Origin: an uncultured Schlesneria sp.
GTDB taxonomy: Bacteria; Planctomycetota; Planctomycetia; Planctomycetales; Planctomycetaceae
Direction of reading: 5' to 3'
Length of the DNA: 38,536 nucleotides
Assembly: GCA_903834925.1 (NCBI GenBank)
Contig: CAILLA010000040.1
Coordinates: forward strand, 1 to 38,536
Below are positions 16,628-24,768 of this stretch, one piece after another; position 1 is the stretch's first letter, and every line of letters begins with the position of its first letter. Position numbers and translations under genes: made by a program. The notes under the pieces were generated by a model that worked only from the letters and a program-made list of their open reading frames with translations, was not told where the DNA came from and did not search any database.

Positions 16628-18193
16628 ATGCGTTTGTTCAGCCTGACTTGCCTGTTCATTTCGGCCTTACTGGTCGCTGGTTGCGGCCCCGGAAAGGTCT
16701 CTCCGACCAATTCGTCGTCAAACGCGCCTGCGACCGCAACTTCAGACGATGTGTTGACGAGCGCCATTTTTCAATTGCGTCCGGAAAACTTCGGAGTGAA
16801 TGCCACAACCGATAAACCTGTCAGTTTGCTGAATTCCTGGCGTTTTAAGCAGGCGGAGACTGCGAAGATCAGTGATCCGGCCATCATCGACCGTCCGGTT
16901 CCGGTAACAGTTCCTTCGGGCTGGATTTCGCCTGATGAAAAGCCACGACTCGCCCAGGCCAAGTATGATGGCATGGACGCACTACACATTCGAGATTCTC
17001 AATTTCATCACGTGATTGCCGGATATTTGTCGGATCGCGGTCAAGGGGAATTGCAGAAGGTTGCCAACGTTATTGATTTTGTTTGTCGAAACATCGCTTT
17101 GTGGAGAGATGACGAACTCGAACTGCCGCTGATTCCCGCGATGAGTCTGCAACTGGGGCGTGGCTCATCCGAAGGCCGAGCCTGGATATCGTCAGAGATC
17201 TTGAAGCAACTTCGGATTGATTCGATTGTGATCAGGCCGAAGTCTGCAAAAAAAACAAACGATGAGAACTGGTTATTTGGTACGCTCGTGGACGGACAAG
17301 TTTATCTTTTTGATATGCAGCTTGGACTACCGATTGCCAATGGTACGAATACAAGTGATACGTCCATCGCGACACTGTCCGAGATCGTTTCGCACCCGGA
17401 ATGGCTCGAACAAATGTCGGTGAACGAGAAGTATCGATTCACTGTTGAAGATCTGGTTGAACCGACGCTCTACTTGATCACAAACTCCAATTTCTGGCCG
17501 TATCGAATGTACAATCTGGAGCAAGTATTGCCGCCAAGCGATCTTTGCATACTTTATGATCCGTTGATGGACGAACAGGGGCGAATCGGACAGTTGAATC
17601 GTGTGGCGAAATTTGGGGGCTGGCCGGTTGAAAATCTGAAACCTTGGGCATTTCCGCGACTTCAACAAATGGAGCTGGTTTCCCCGTCGGAAGAACAAAA
17701 GAAGGAATGGGAGCGATTGTCGTTGCCTTTTAACGTGCCAATTTCCGTGAAATACGACGATCAGGGAAAGCCCGTCAGTGCCGTTCCCGAACGCAAGATG
17801 CAGAAGTTCCGGTCTGATCAATTGCTTGGAAAATTTGCAGATGCCACGGCCAAATATCTTCGAATCCGGCATCTTGAAGTTGAACAAAACCCAGCTGACG
17901 TCGATCGGATTAACCGAATCGCGTCGGAAGACGCTTTCTATTGGACATCGATCTGTAAATATGAAATGGGTGAGTACTCCACTGCCGTCGAACTGTTAAC
18001 CGACTATCTTAAGAAGTACGATCGGAAAGGGCGCTGGTTTTTTCCAGCACGTTTGTTGCTCGCCCAAACTTATGCCAAGCTTGATCAGCTTCCCAAAGCA
18101 ATTTCAACTCTCGAACGATCATCATCTGACGACCCCTACCGCCAGGCGAATGCGGTTCGAATGAAACGCTGGGCGGCAGAGGCAAAAAAATGA
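16628..18193 (+). CDS. Lipoprotein with transglutaminase-like region and TPR-like C-terminus (521 aa)
   Basis: A lipoprotein signal peptide is clear: MRLFSLTCLFISALLVAGC with lipobox LVAGC, lipidated Cys19. Residues about 130-240 (IDFVCRNIALWRDDELELPL, then GRGSSEGRAWISSEILKQLR and LVDGQVYLFDMQLGLPI) have the order of a transglutaminase-like fold, but the position of the catalytic Cys appears to lack Cys, so it would be inactive. The last 100 residues (AFYWTSICKYEMGEYSTAVE, LLAQTYAKLDQLPKAISTLE) look like two or three tetratricopeptide repeats. An envelope-anchored binding or scaffold protein is plausible. The start ATG 16628 has only a weak GAAGA upstream. Confidence 0.65.
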   Translation: MRLFSLTCLFISALLVAGCGPGKVSPTNSSSNAPATATSDDVLTSAIFQLRPENFGVNATTDKPVSLLNSWRFKQAETAKISDPAIIDRPVPVTVPSGWISPDEKPRLAQAKYDGMDALHIRDSQFHHVIAGYLSDRGQGELQKVANVIDFVCRNIALWRDDELELPLIPAMSLQLGRGSSEGRAWISSEILKQLRIDSIVIRPKSAKKTNDENWLFGTLVDGQVYLFDMQLGLPIANGTNTSDTSIATLSEIVSHPEWLEQMSVNEKYRFTVEDLVEPTLYLITNSNFWPYRMYNLEQVLPPSDLCILYDPLMDEQGRIGQLNRVAKFGGWPVENLKPWAFPRLQQMELVSPSEEQKKEWERLSLPFNVPISVKYDDQGKPVSAVPERKMQKFRSDQLLGKFADATAKYLRIRHLEVEQNPADVDRINRIASEDAFYWTSICKYEMGEYSTAVELLTDYLKKYDRKGRWFFPARLLLAQTYAKLDQLPKAISTLERSSSDDPYRQANAVRMKRWAAEAKK

Positions 18194-18341
18194 TTCGCGA
18201 CTTCGCTGGTATTGGCCGTAAGCTGTGATTTGTGTCTGGTTTTCCGATGAGTCGACCAAATCAACGGAACTACGGTATATTCAAGTGACAAGGTCAATGA
18301 TCCGTGTTCGATAATAAGATTCCGTTTGATGGGGCGCGGCA

Positions 18342-19265
18342 ATGTTTCGATTTTGGAAGTGCGGCCTGAATCTCGCGTGCCTTTCGTTCCTGGTTGGCTC
18401 CTGGCTCAATGTGCAGGCTGAAGACGCTGTCACGATCGGAACAGGTGACGAGGGCATTGTCGTGAAGATTGGCCGTGAAGAATTCACGGTTTTTCATCAT
18501 GGACCACAGCTGCCCAAACCCTATTTCTGGCCCGTTCGAGGCCCTGGTGGCGCGATTCTGACCCGTCCGATCGATCCGAACGAGAAAGAACATCCTCATC
18601 ATCGGGGCATTTGGTTGTCGGTGGATGAAGTCAATGACATCAGGTTCTGGGCTGAAAAAGGCCGGATCATCACCCGCGATGTCAAATTCAGCTCAGGAAG
18701 CCCGGGAACCATTCAGTTAATCAATGATTGGATGGGTATCGATGGAACTCCCACTTTGATCGAAACAACGAAGATTTCCATTTATCCGAACCGGCTGATC
18801 ACTTACGACACAACAATCGCCCCCCCTGCCGGAAAACTTGCCAGATTTGATGACACGAAAGAAGGGCTTTTCGGCATCCGCATCGCGCAATCGATGCGAG
18901 AAAAAGAAGGGGGCAAAGTCGTGAATTCCGAAGGGAAGAAGACGACTCAAGAATGCTGGGGACAACCCGCCAGGTGGGTCGACTACACGGGGATGGTAGA
19001 CTCGCGTGAATACGGTGTCACGATCATGGACCATCCGGGCAACTTCCGGCCATCGCGATACCACGTTCGAGATTACGGTCTTTTTTCGATCAGCCCCTTT
19101 GGTGAAGGTGCCTATCAGAATGATCCAACAAAATCCAAACCCGTCATTCTGGATGACGTCACGCCGTCAATCAGGCTGAGGTATGGACTGTATATTCATC
19201 AGGGAAACGTCGCCGAAGGGAATGCCGAAGCGGCATACGAACAATTCCTCAAAATCGCAAAATGA
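18342..19265 (+). CDS. Secreted DUF6807 (PmoA-like) family protein (307 aa)
   Basis: A signal peptide (about 26 residues, ending LNVQA-ED) is followed by a beta-rich domain with HPHHRGIW (residues 84-91), PYFWPVRGPGG, and the terminal RLRYGLYIHQGN, features of the family annotated as DUF6807 or 'methane oxygenase PmoA' in Pfam. That name does not imply methane oxidation; planctomycetes hold many copies, often near sugar-related oxidoreductases. The His-rich motif could bind metal or a glycan. It is followed after 50 bases by the dehydrogenase gene in the same direction, so they may be co-expressed. The ribosome-binding site upstream is weak. Confidence 0.8.
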   Translation: MFRFWKCGLNLACLSFLVGSWLNVQAEDAVTIGTGDEGIVVKIGREEFTVFHHGPQLPKPYFWPVRGPGGAILTRPIDPNEKEHPHHRGIWLSVDEVNDIRFWAEKGRIITRDVKFSSGSPGTIQLINDWMGIDGTPTLIETTKISIYPNRLITYDTTIAPPAGKLARFDDTKEGLFGIRIAQSMREKEGGKVVNSEGKKTTQECWGQPARWVDYTGMVDSREYGVTIMDHPGNFRPSRYHVRDYGLFSISPFGEGAYQNDPTKSKPVILDDVTPSIRLRYGLYIHQGNVAEGNAEAAYEQFLKIAK

Positions 19266-19315
19266 TTTCCAAAATGCCGATCGCAACACCACAACGATGA
19301 CGTGAGCATCACACC

Positions 19316-20080
19316 ATGCGGCTGGCTGGAAAAACGGTCCTCATTACCGGTGGTCGGCGAATTGGAGCCAAACTGGCCCTGATGCTGGCGGCGCGCGGCG
19401 CGAATCTGGCGTTCAGCTATCATACGAGTTCTGATGGCATGCAGTCGGTGATTGAGGAATGCCGACTCGCAGGAGTTCAAGCAGATTCGTTTCGCGCGGA
19501 TCTGCGAAATCCTGAGGAAGCCGATTTATTGGTTCAGCAGACGCTCGCCCGATTTGGGTCGTTGAATGTCTTGATCAATTTAACGAGTATCTATTCGCGC
19601 ACTCCATTCGAAACACTCCAGCCAAAAGACTATTTCGATGCGATCGCATCAAATCTTTCCGCGCCCTATTTCACCGCCATCGCCGCTGCCCGAGCGATGA
19701 TTCAGCAACCGATTGAGAATGGATTGCAAGGAAAAATCATTCATTTCACAGACTGGGCAGTTGACCGACCCTATCGTGACTTTCTTCCCTATCTTGTGGC
19801 CAAGGGTGGGTTGGAAACGTTGACCAGGACTTTAGCCGTCGAACTGGCCCCCACAATCACGGTCAATGCAATCGCACCCGGAACCGTCGAACCGCCCCCT
19901 ACGACGTCGGATAAGAAACTTGAACAAATTCGAAAGTCGTCGGCCCTGAATCGCATCGGCTCGGCCGATGATGTGAACCAGGCCGTCTTGTACTTACTCG
20001 AAGGGACCGATTTCGTCACCGGTGAAGTCTTTCGCGTTGACGGAGGCCGATTCCTGGGATCAACAACCGGGGATGCATAG
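19316..20080 (+). CDS. Short-chain dehydrogenase/reductase (254 aa)
   Basis: A Rossmann-fold NAD(P)-dependent oxidoreductase. The cofactor loop is TGGRRIGAKLA (residues 11-21; the Arg pair after TGG favours NADPH). The structural motif usually NNAG reads INLTS (87-91), and the catalytic pair is Tyr159 and Lys163 in PYLVAKGG. The catalytic Ser position, some 13 residues before Tyr, looks like Thr145 or Asp146, a possible change. The C-terminal GEVFRVDGGRFL is typical. Length is standard for classical SDRs. It resembles pteridine/dihydrofolate-type reductases in the GGRRIG motif, but the substrate is not certain. Confidence 0.88.
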   Translation: MRLAGKTVLITGGRRIGAKLALMLAARGANLAFSYHTSSDGMQSVIEECRLAGVQADSFRADLRNPEEADLLVQQTLARFGSLNVLINLTSIYSRTPFETLQPKDYFDAIASNLSAPYFTAIAAARAMIQQPIENGLQGKIIHFTDWAVDRPYRDFLPYLVAKGGLETLTRTLAVELAPTITVNAIAPGTVEPPPTTSDKKLEQIRKSSALNRIGSADDVNQAVLYLLEGTDFVTGEVFRVDGGRFLGSTTGDA

Positions 20081-20107
20081 CTTGGCTCATATCATCGCGG
20101 GCCCACG

Positions 20108-20132
20108 TCGAGGAGGCTTCCAGCCTCCTCGA
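20108..20132. repeat. Short perfect palindrome between dehydrogenase and aminotransferase genes
   Basis: TCGAGGAGGCT (20108-20118) and AGCCTCCTCGA (20122-20132) form 11 perfect pairs around TCC. There is no T-run after it, so it is not a canonical terminator. It resembles repeated extragenic palindromes and may stabilise or end the upstream transcript. Confidence 0.6.
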
Positions 20133-20277
20133 ATTCAATTCGGGGGATGCATCAACGTCGGTCGCAGATGGCGAGCCCTCAAGTGACCATCGTCAACGCA
20201 TGTTGCCTTTGCTCAAGGCCACTCGTACTCTACGATTTGCCCTCAAACGTTGTCGTGTTTCGAACAGGAAAATTCTT

Positions 20278-21639
20278 ATGTCCGTGAAGGCCTCGAGTAT
20301 TGAAGCTGCCTATCGAGCGAAGTTTGGTGAATCGGCACAACTGTTCGAACGAGGGCTTTCCGTATTTCCCAGCGGAGTCACCCACGACAGCCGTTATTTG
20401 CAGCCATTTCCGGTCTTCGTGAAGGATGCTTCTGGCTCACGAAAGTCGACGGTTGAAGGGCATTTGCTGATCGATTATTGGGTCGGTCATGGAGCACTGA
20501 TTCTGGGGCATGGCCACCCCGACGTCGTTGCTGCGGTCCAGCGTCAAATGGTCCGAGGAACCCACTTCTCCGCCTGTCATGAACTCGAAATTGAATGGGG
20601 CGAACGGGTCCAGCGTCTGGTTCCTTCAGCCGAACGAATCCGGTTCACCAGCAGCGGAACCGAAGCGACCCTGATGGCATTACGAATCGCGCGACTTGTC
20701 ACCGGTCGAACGAAGGTCGTCAAATTCATCGGCCATTTTCACGGCTGGCACGATCTGCTTGTCCCTGCCGCTTACGCTCCCTACACAATCGACGACTGGT
20801 CCATGCCGGGTGTGACGCCGGGAGTTCTCAGCGACTTGATCGCGATTCCACCGAACGACCTTCAAGCCGTCGAGCAAGCCTTCCAACAGCAGCAACCTGC
20901 CTGTTGTATCCTTGAACCGACTGGCGGGCATTGGGGGCTTGTTCCGATTCAGGGTGAGTTCTTGCGCGGCTTGCGCGATCTCTGTTCGCAATACGGCGTG
21001 ATCCTGATTTTCGATGAAGTGATTTCTGGTTTTCGAGTCGCCCCCGGTGGTGCTCAAGCACACTATGGTGTCAAACCAGACATGACCACGTTAGCAAAAA
21101 TCCTGGCGGGAGGATTGCCTGGTGGAGCAGTATGTGGGCGGGCCGATCTTCTTGACGCGATTTCTTTTGGTAATCGACACGGGAAAAAAATGAAACATCC
21201 CGGTACGTTTAACGGAAATCCGTTGTCGGCCGCCGCAGGGTGCGCCGCATTGGATGCCTTGGCGGATGGAATCGCTGGCGGGCGAGCCATTGAAGCCGCG
21301 AGCCAAGTCAGGGGGCGGCTGAACGAACTTTTCGCACGGAAGTCCGTATCATGGATCGCCTACGGAGAATTTTCGATGATCCACATCTTGCCACGTTACG
21401 ATGGCCCCGCATCAGTGCGGGACGATTTCATCCCTTGCGGCGGTCAGTACGAGCAGCTTGATGTCGAGCAGCCCGCAGAATTGAAGCATGCCTTCCGAAC
21501 GGCCCTTATCACAAATGGCGTTGATTGGTTCGGCTGGAGCGGCATGACGTCGGCCGCTCACACGGACAACGACATCGACGAAACCATCGACGCATTTGGT
21601 CGAACGATCGACCACCTTCGCGCCGATGGTTTCATTTAA
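20278..21639 (+). CDS. Class III aminotransferase, glutamate-1-semialdehyde aminomutase (HemL)-like (453 aa)
   Basis: A PLP enzyme of the HemL-related class III aminotransferase family. Visible landmarks are FPSGVTHDSRY near the N-terminus, GHGHPDVVAAV, the phosphate-binding FTSSGTEATLMALR, HFHGWHD, IFDEVISGFR, and Lys274 in TLAKILAGG as the likely Schiff-base lysine. HemL itself makes 5-aminolevulinate, but many planctomycete paralogues act on other substrates, and no other haem gene is nearby, so I do not assign hemL. ATG 20278 is preferred (AGGA upstream, normal family N-terminus) to the open frame from 20200. It converges on the amidohydrolase gene with only nine bases between. Confidence 0.85.
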   Translation: MSVKASSIEAAYRAKFGESAQLFERGLSVFPSGVTHDSRYLQPFPVFVKDASGSRKSTVEGHLLIDYWVGHGALILGHGHPDVVAAVQRQMVRGTHFSACHELEIEWGERVQRLVPSAERIRFTSSGTEATLMALRIARLVTGRTKVVKFIGHFHGWHDLLVPAAYAPYTIDDWSMPGVTPGVLSDLIAIPPNDLQAVEQAFQQQQPACCILEPTGGHWGLVPIQGEFLRGLRDLCSQYGVILIFDEVISGFRVAPGGAQAHYGVKPDMTTLAKILAGGLPGGAVCGRADLLDAISFGNRHGKKMKHPGTFNGNPLSAAAGCAALDALADGIAGGRAIEAASQVRGRLNELFARKSVSWIAYGEFSMIHILPRYDGPASVRDDFIPCGGQYEQLDVEQPAELKHAFRTALITNGVDWFGWSGMTSAAHTDNDIDETIDAFGRTIDHLRADGFI

Positions 21640-21648
21640 GTTCGATCT

Positions 21649-22632
21649 TTAGATTCCATAGAACCTGGCGGCGTTATCGTGAAACAGCTTCTTCTGGAAG
21701 CTGACGGGTCTATCTTTGACGATCTGTTTTAATGCGTTGACCCATTGAGCAAACGTGGCTCTCAGAGTGCAGACCGGCCAGTCGCCCGCGAAGATCACCC
21801 GGTCTTCGCCGAAGGTGTCGAGCGTGAAGTTGATGTTCTGAGCGAGATCTTCTGGCTTCCAGTCCTTGTTGGCCGTGACGATGATGCCCGAGACCTTGCA
21901 GATGACATTCGGCTTTTGGGCCAGTTCCTGCATCCCCTGTTCCCATTTCTTGCGGAGCGCCTGATCGGTTGAGGTCACGCTCATGTTCCCGCAATGGTCG
22001 AGGATGAATCGAGTCTTGGGACACTGAGCAACCAGCTTTGCAGCGTGAACCACTTCGGCAGGTCGCACGCAGAGGTCAAAACTCTTACCGAGTTCGCCCA
22101 GCAACTGAATGCTTTCCACAAACTTCGGTTGCAGACAGAATTCGGCCGACGTTGAATCGCCATGCAGGACCTGACGGATCCCTTTGATGAATTTGTTGCT
22201 GGCCAGCCGGCGAATGTACGGTTCAAATCCGGGAGTCCCAGGGCGACCTGACACAACCGCCGCAGCCATGGGATTGTCGTCTCGTTGGCAAAGATCGGTC
22301 ACGTAGTCGGCCTCCGCCACTTGCTGGTCGGGTTCGACGTCAACTTCCATGTAGACCGTTTTGACGACGTTCAAACCCTTTGTTGCTTCGAGATAGTCAG
22401 ACATGACAAAACTGCGCTGCAGGGGTTTTGTCTCGTCACCTTTGTGCCAGGGCAACTTGAACTTCGTCAGGTCCCACAAGTGCTGATGTGTATCAATGAT
22501 TGGCAATTGATCTGGCATGGATTTGTCCTGAGCCGAAGCGAGTGATTGAAGACCGGTCGTCATTGAACTTGCGGTAACGCCCGCAGCGACTGTCGCCGCT
22601 AAAAAATCCCGTCGCGAAACTCTGTCGATCAT
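21649..22632 (-). CDS. Tat-exported amidohydrolase (amidohydrolase-2 family, fuconolactonase-like)
   Basis: The N-terminus SRRDFLAATVAAGVTASS is a twin-arginine signal, so the enzyme is exported folded. The TIM-barrel metal-site motif is D47-T-H49-Q-H51-L-W; later landmarks are FILDHCGN, CKVSGI and FAGDWPVC, together matching amidohydrolase-2 family members such as L-fuconolactone and 2-pyrone-4,6-dicarboxylate hydrolases. Lactone or ester hydrolysis in the periplasm is likely; the substrate is unknown. AGGA eight bases before ATG 22632 supports the start. It is the last gene of a three-gene minus-strand operon with the oxidoreductase at 23290. Confidence 0.87.
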   Translation of the reverse strand: MIDRVSRRDFLAATVAAGVTASSMTTGLQSLASAQDKSMPDQLPIIDTHQHLWDLTKFKLPWHKGDETKPLQRSFVMSDYLEATKGLNVVKTVYMEVDVEPDQQVAEADYVTDLCQRDDNPMAAAVVSGRPGTPGFEPYIRRLASNKFIKGIRQVLHGDSTSAEFCLQPKFVESIQLLGELGKSFDLCVRPAEVVHAAKLVAQCPKTRFILDHCGNMSVTSTDQALRKKWEQGMQELAQKPNVICKVSGIIVTANKDWKPEDLAQNINFTLDTFGEDRVIFAGDWPVCTLRATFAQWVNALKQIVKDRPVSFQKKLFHDNAARFYGI

Positions 22633-22655
22633 GATGGTTTCCTAATGTGAGCCGG

Positions 22656-23279
22656 TCAGTAATAAAAGCAAACAAGATCTGCCTTGTCGCGTTGGCAGGT
22701 TTCCAGCCATTCACGAACCTGTTGCAACGCAACGCGAATCCGATCCCCGTCTTCACTCTTGATCTGCGATAGTTGTTTATCTGTCAACGCTTCGAGGACA
22801 TCCGGGATTTCCGATAACGTCACATAGCCGATGCAAGGAAAATCTTCGATTTCGGGGATTTCCACGGGCGAGCCACGATAGAATAGGTGCCCGAAAATCG
22901 AGAATGTCTCTGCCGAGACGCCTGACTCCAACAGTGAGTCGTTAATGGTTTCGACCCAGCTCAGGGTCATTCCCGTCCAATGATCATTGGAAAGGATTTC
23001 ACCGAAAAACGAGCAGATCATTTCGACGGCATAGCCGTACTTGGCTCCTTCATAATCCCATCTCTCTTCATCCAGGATGAGATGTCGCAGAGCGTCCTGG
23101 AGCGATAATTCGGGATCAAATTCGTCGTCTTCATTGGCTTCTTCGACCTGTTCGCGGTCCTCGGCAAGTTCGTCTTCAAACTCTTCACGAAGATCTCGCA
23201 AAATCGACTTACTTCGCGAGCCAACGGCTTTGCGAATTTGCGGTAACCTGACGGCGAATGGCGTGACGCCATAACTCAT
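22656..23279 (-). CDS. DUF7691-like protein (207 aa)
   Basis: The opening MSYGVTPFAVRLPQIRKAVG and the block YGYAVEMICSFFGEIL match a family of bacterial proteins that I recall as DUF7691, of unknown function. The protein is soluble and strongly acidic in residues 30-55 (EEFEDELAEDREQVEEANED). The start ATG 23279 has AAAGGA upstream; the longer frame to 23447 would overlap the upstream gene. It sits ten bases after the Gfo/Idh/MocA gene and 23 before the amidohydrolase, so it is co-transcribed with them, though no metabolic motif is visible in it. Confidence 0.7.
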   Translation of the reverse strand: MSYGVTPFAVRLPQIRKAVGSRSKSILRDLREEFEDELAEDREQVEEANEDDEFDPELSLQDALRHLILDEERWDYEGAKYGYAVEMICSFFGEILSNDHWTGMTLSWVETINDSLLESGVSAETFSIFGHLFYRGSPVEIPEIEDFPCIGYVTLSEIPDVLEALTDKQLSQIKSEDGDRIRVALQQVREWLETCQRDKADLVCFYY

Positions 23280-23289
23280 GTCTATCCTT

Positions 23290-24348
23290 TCAGAGCAACG
23301 GCAGATCAACGGGCAACGAAAGGGCCGCACTGCGAGCGACAGCTTCTGTAAATTCCATGTATTGAAGTCCGCTACCAAAGTCCGTCCGCCGAACGGATTC
23401 CTTGCCGCGAATGGCGCCGATGAACTCAGCCTCAGCCCGCCAGCCAATCCGCTTTTCCGGTGGAATTGTCAGTTCGCGCAGCTCAGCATCTGCTACGCGA
23501 CCGATGAAAAGACGTTCCTGTTCGCCAAACGTAATTTTGATCGTCCCTGTACTACCATACAAGTGAATCTGCTTTCCCGGTCCGTGCAAATTAATTCCGC
23601 TGAAATGATAAACACCTCTTGCGCCCCCAGGCATTTGTGTCAGGACCTGGACACTGTCAGGAACGGTGACGGGGGAATTTCCAGCGCCGGCCGGGTTGGG
23701 ACGGCTGGGTTCAAACGTTTGAGTTTGAGCGAAAACGCGAGTCGGCTGTGGTACCCAGCGTAGCGCCGTTTCATGCATGATCCCAAGAGTCAACACGTTA
23801 AATCCGCTGATATTTGCGTCCTGACGCCAGTGTAAAAGCTTTGAATAGTCAAAGAACTGATCGTCCGCGCCCAGTACGACAAGCTCTCGAAGCTCGCCAA
23901 TGAATTGCTCGTCGATCAGTTGTCGGATTTCCAGATCGGCCAGCAAGCCAAAGGGGCTGGGAACAAGCATTGCTACGAGGTCAGGTCGCGCCAGAGCGGC
24001 CTGATGCATTTGCCTGGCTTCCGCAAGGTTGCGCGCCATTCTGGCTTCGCATAAGACGTGCTTACCCGCCGCAAGCGCGGCACATGTGACTTCACAGTGC
24101 AGATTCGGCCAGGTCCCCAAGACAACAGCGTCAATCGACGGATCGGCGATAAGTTCCTGCCACATCGGATATTGTTGAGGGATACCAAAATCCGCGGCAA
24201 CGCGGGCCGTCGAGGCGGGTGTGCGATTCACAACGCCGACGATTTTAACATCTTTAATCGCAGCGAGTCCCGGGATATGGCGCACGCGCGTATTTTCGCC
24301 GGCTCCAACGATACCAATTCGAATACTTGAAGAGCTTGTCGACGCCAT
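23290..24348 (-). CDS. Gfo/Idh/MocA-family oxidoreductase (352 aa)
   Basis: The N-terminal Rossmann domain shows GIVGAGEN (12-19) and GVVNRT at the end of the second strand; the C-terminal alpha/beta domain includes LHWRQDANISGFNVLTLGIM and a histidine in HETALRW. Family members oxidise or reduce sugars, inositols or related polyols with NAD(P). The usual EKP catalytic signature is changed: the site reads CEARMA (Glu101, Ala102), so the lysine is missing and normal activity is uncertain. It is first in the operon with the DUF7691-like and amidohydrolase genes. No signal peptide is evident. Confidence 0.85.
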   Translation of the reverse strand: MASTSSSSIRIGIVGAGENTRVRHIPGLAAIKDVKIVGVVNRTPASTARVAADFGIPQQYPMWQELIADPSIDAVVLGTWPNLHCEVTCAALAAGKHVLCEARMARNLAEARQMHQAALARPDLVAMLVPSPFGLLADLEIRQLIDEQFIGELRELVVLGADDQFFDYSKLLHWRQDANISGFNVLTLGIMHETALRWVPQPTRVFAQTQTFEPSRPNPAGAGNSPVTVPDSVQVLTQMPGGARGVYHFSGINLHGPGKQIHLYGSTGTIKITFGEQERLFIGRVADAELRELTIPPEKRIGWRAEAEFIGAIRGKESVRRTDFGSGLQYMEFTEAVARSAALSLPVDLPLL

Positions 24349-24768
24349 GCGAAATTGTTTGCCTTATGAAACCGGAATTCCCGTTACAAACGGAGTCACG
24401 ATGAGCCTAACGGAATGGGTGTGGGGACAAGATTCTAACGGCCATTGATGGCTTTTACTACGATCCCGATCGTCGTGAACTCAGGTTGAAATCGCGATGG
24501 CTTGAGAGACGACATTGCCTTCACCCAAACGTATGCTCGAATTGCGTGGATCAAAATAGCACACCATAGAGGGGCATGTGTATTTTGTCGTCGTTGTCGT
24601 TTGCACGACGGACCAAGTCTGTTCTAATTGACTTCTACGATTCGATCGACTGTTTCGGCATGTGCTCGTTGAAATGATCCTTGACTCGCGGTTATTTCAA
24701 TTCCAAGTATCATAACGAAGGACTGAAGGATCGTTTTGCTAGCACATCACTCATACTTAGGGCCAAAA
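24349..24768. other. Divergent intergenic region between oxidoreductase and kinase-like genes
   Basis: This region separates two divergent genes and must contain both promoters. TTGACT at 24673-24678 is the nearest -35-like box to the kinase gene, but its spacing to TATCAT is too long to call a sigma-70 promoter with confidence. An alternative TTG start for the downstream gene at 24736 has AAGGA five bases before. I see no RNA gene, repeat or third coding region. Confidence 0.4.

Noticed and set aside
18342-19265. Methane monooxygenase subunit, from the PmoA family name
   Set aside because: The family name is a Pfam label; this protein has a signal peptide and beta-rich fold, not the membrane helices of real PmoA.
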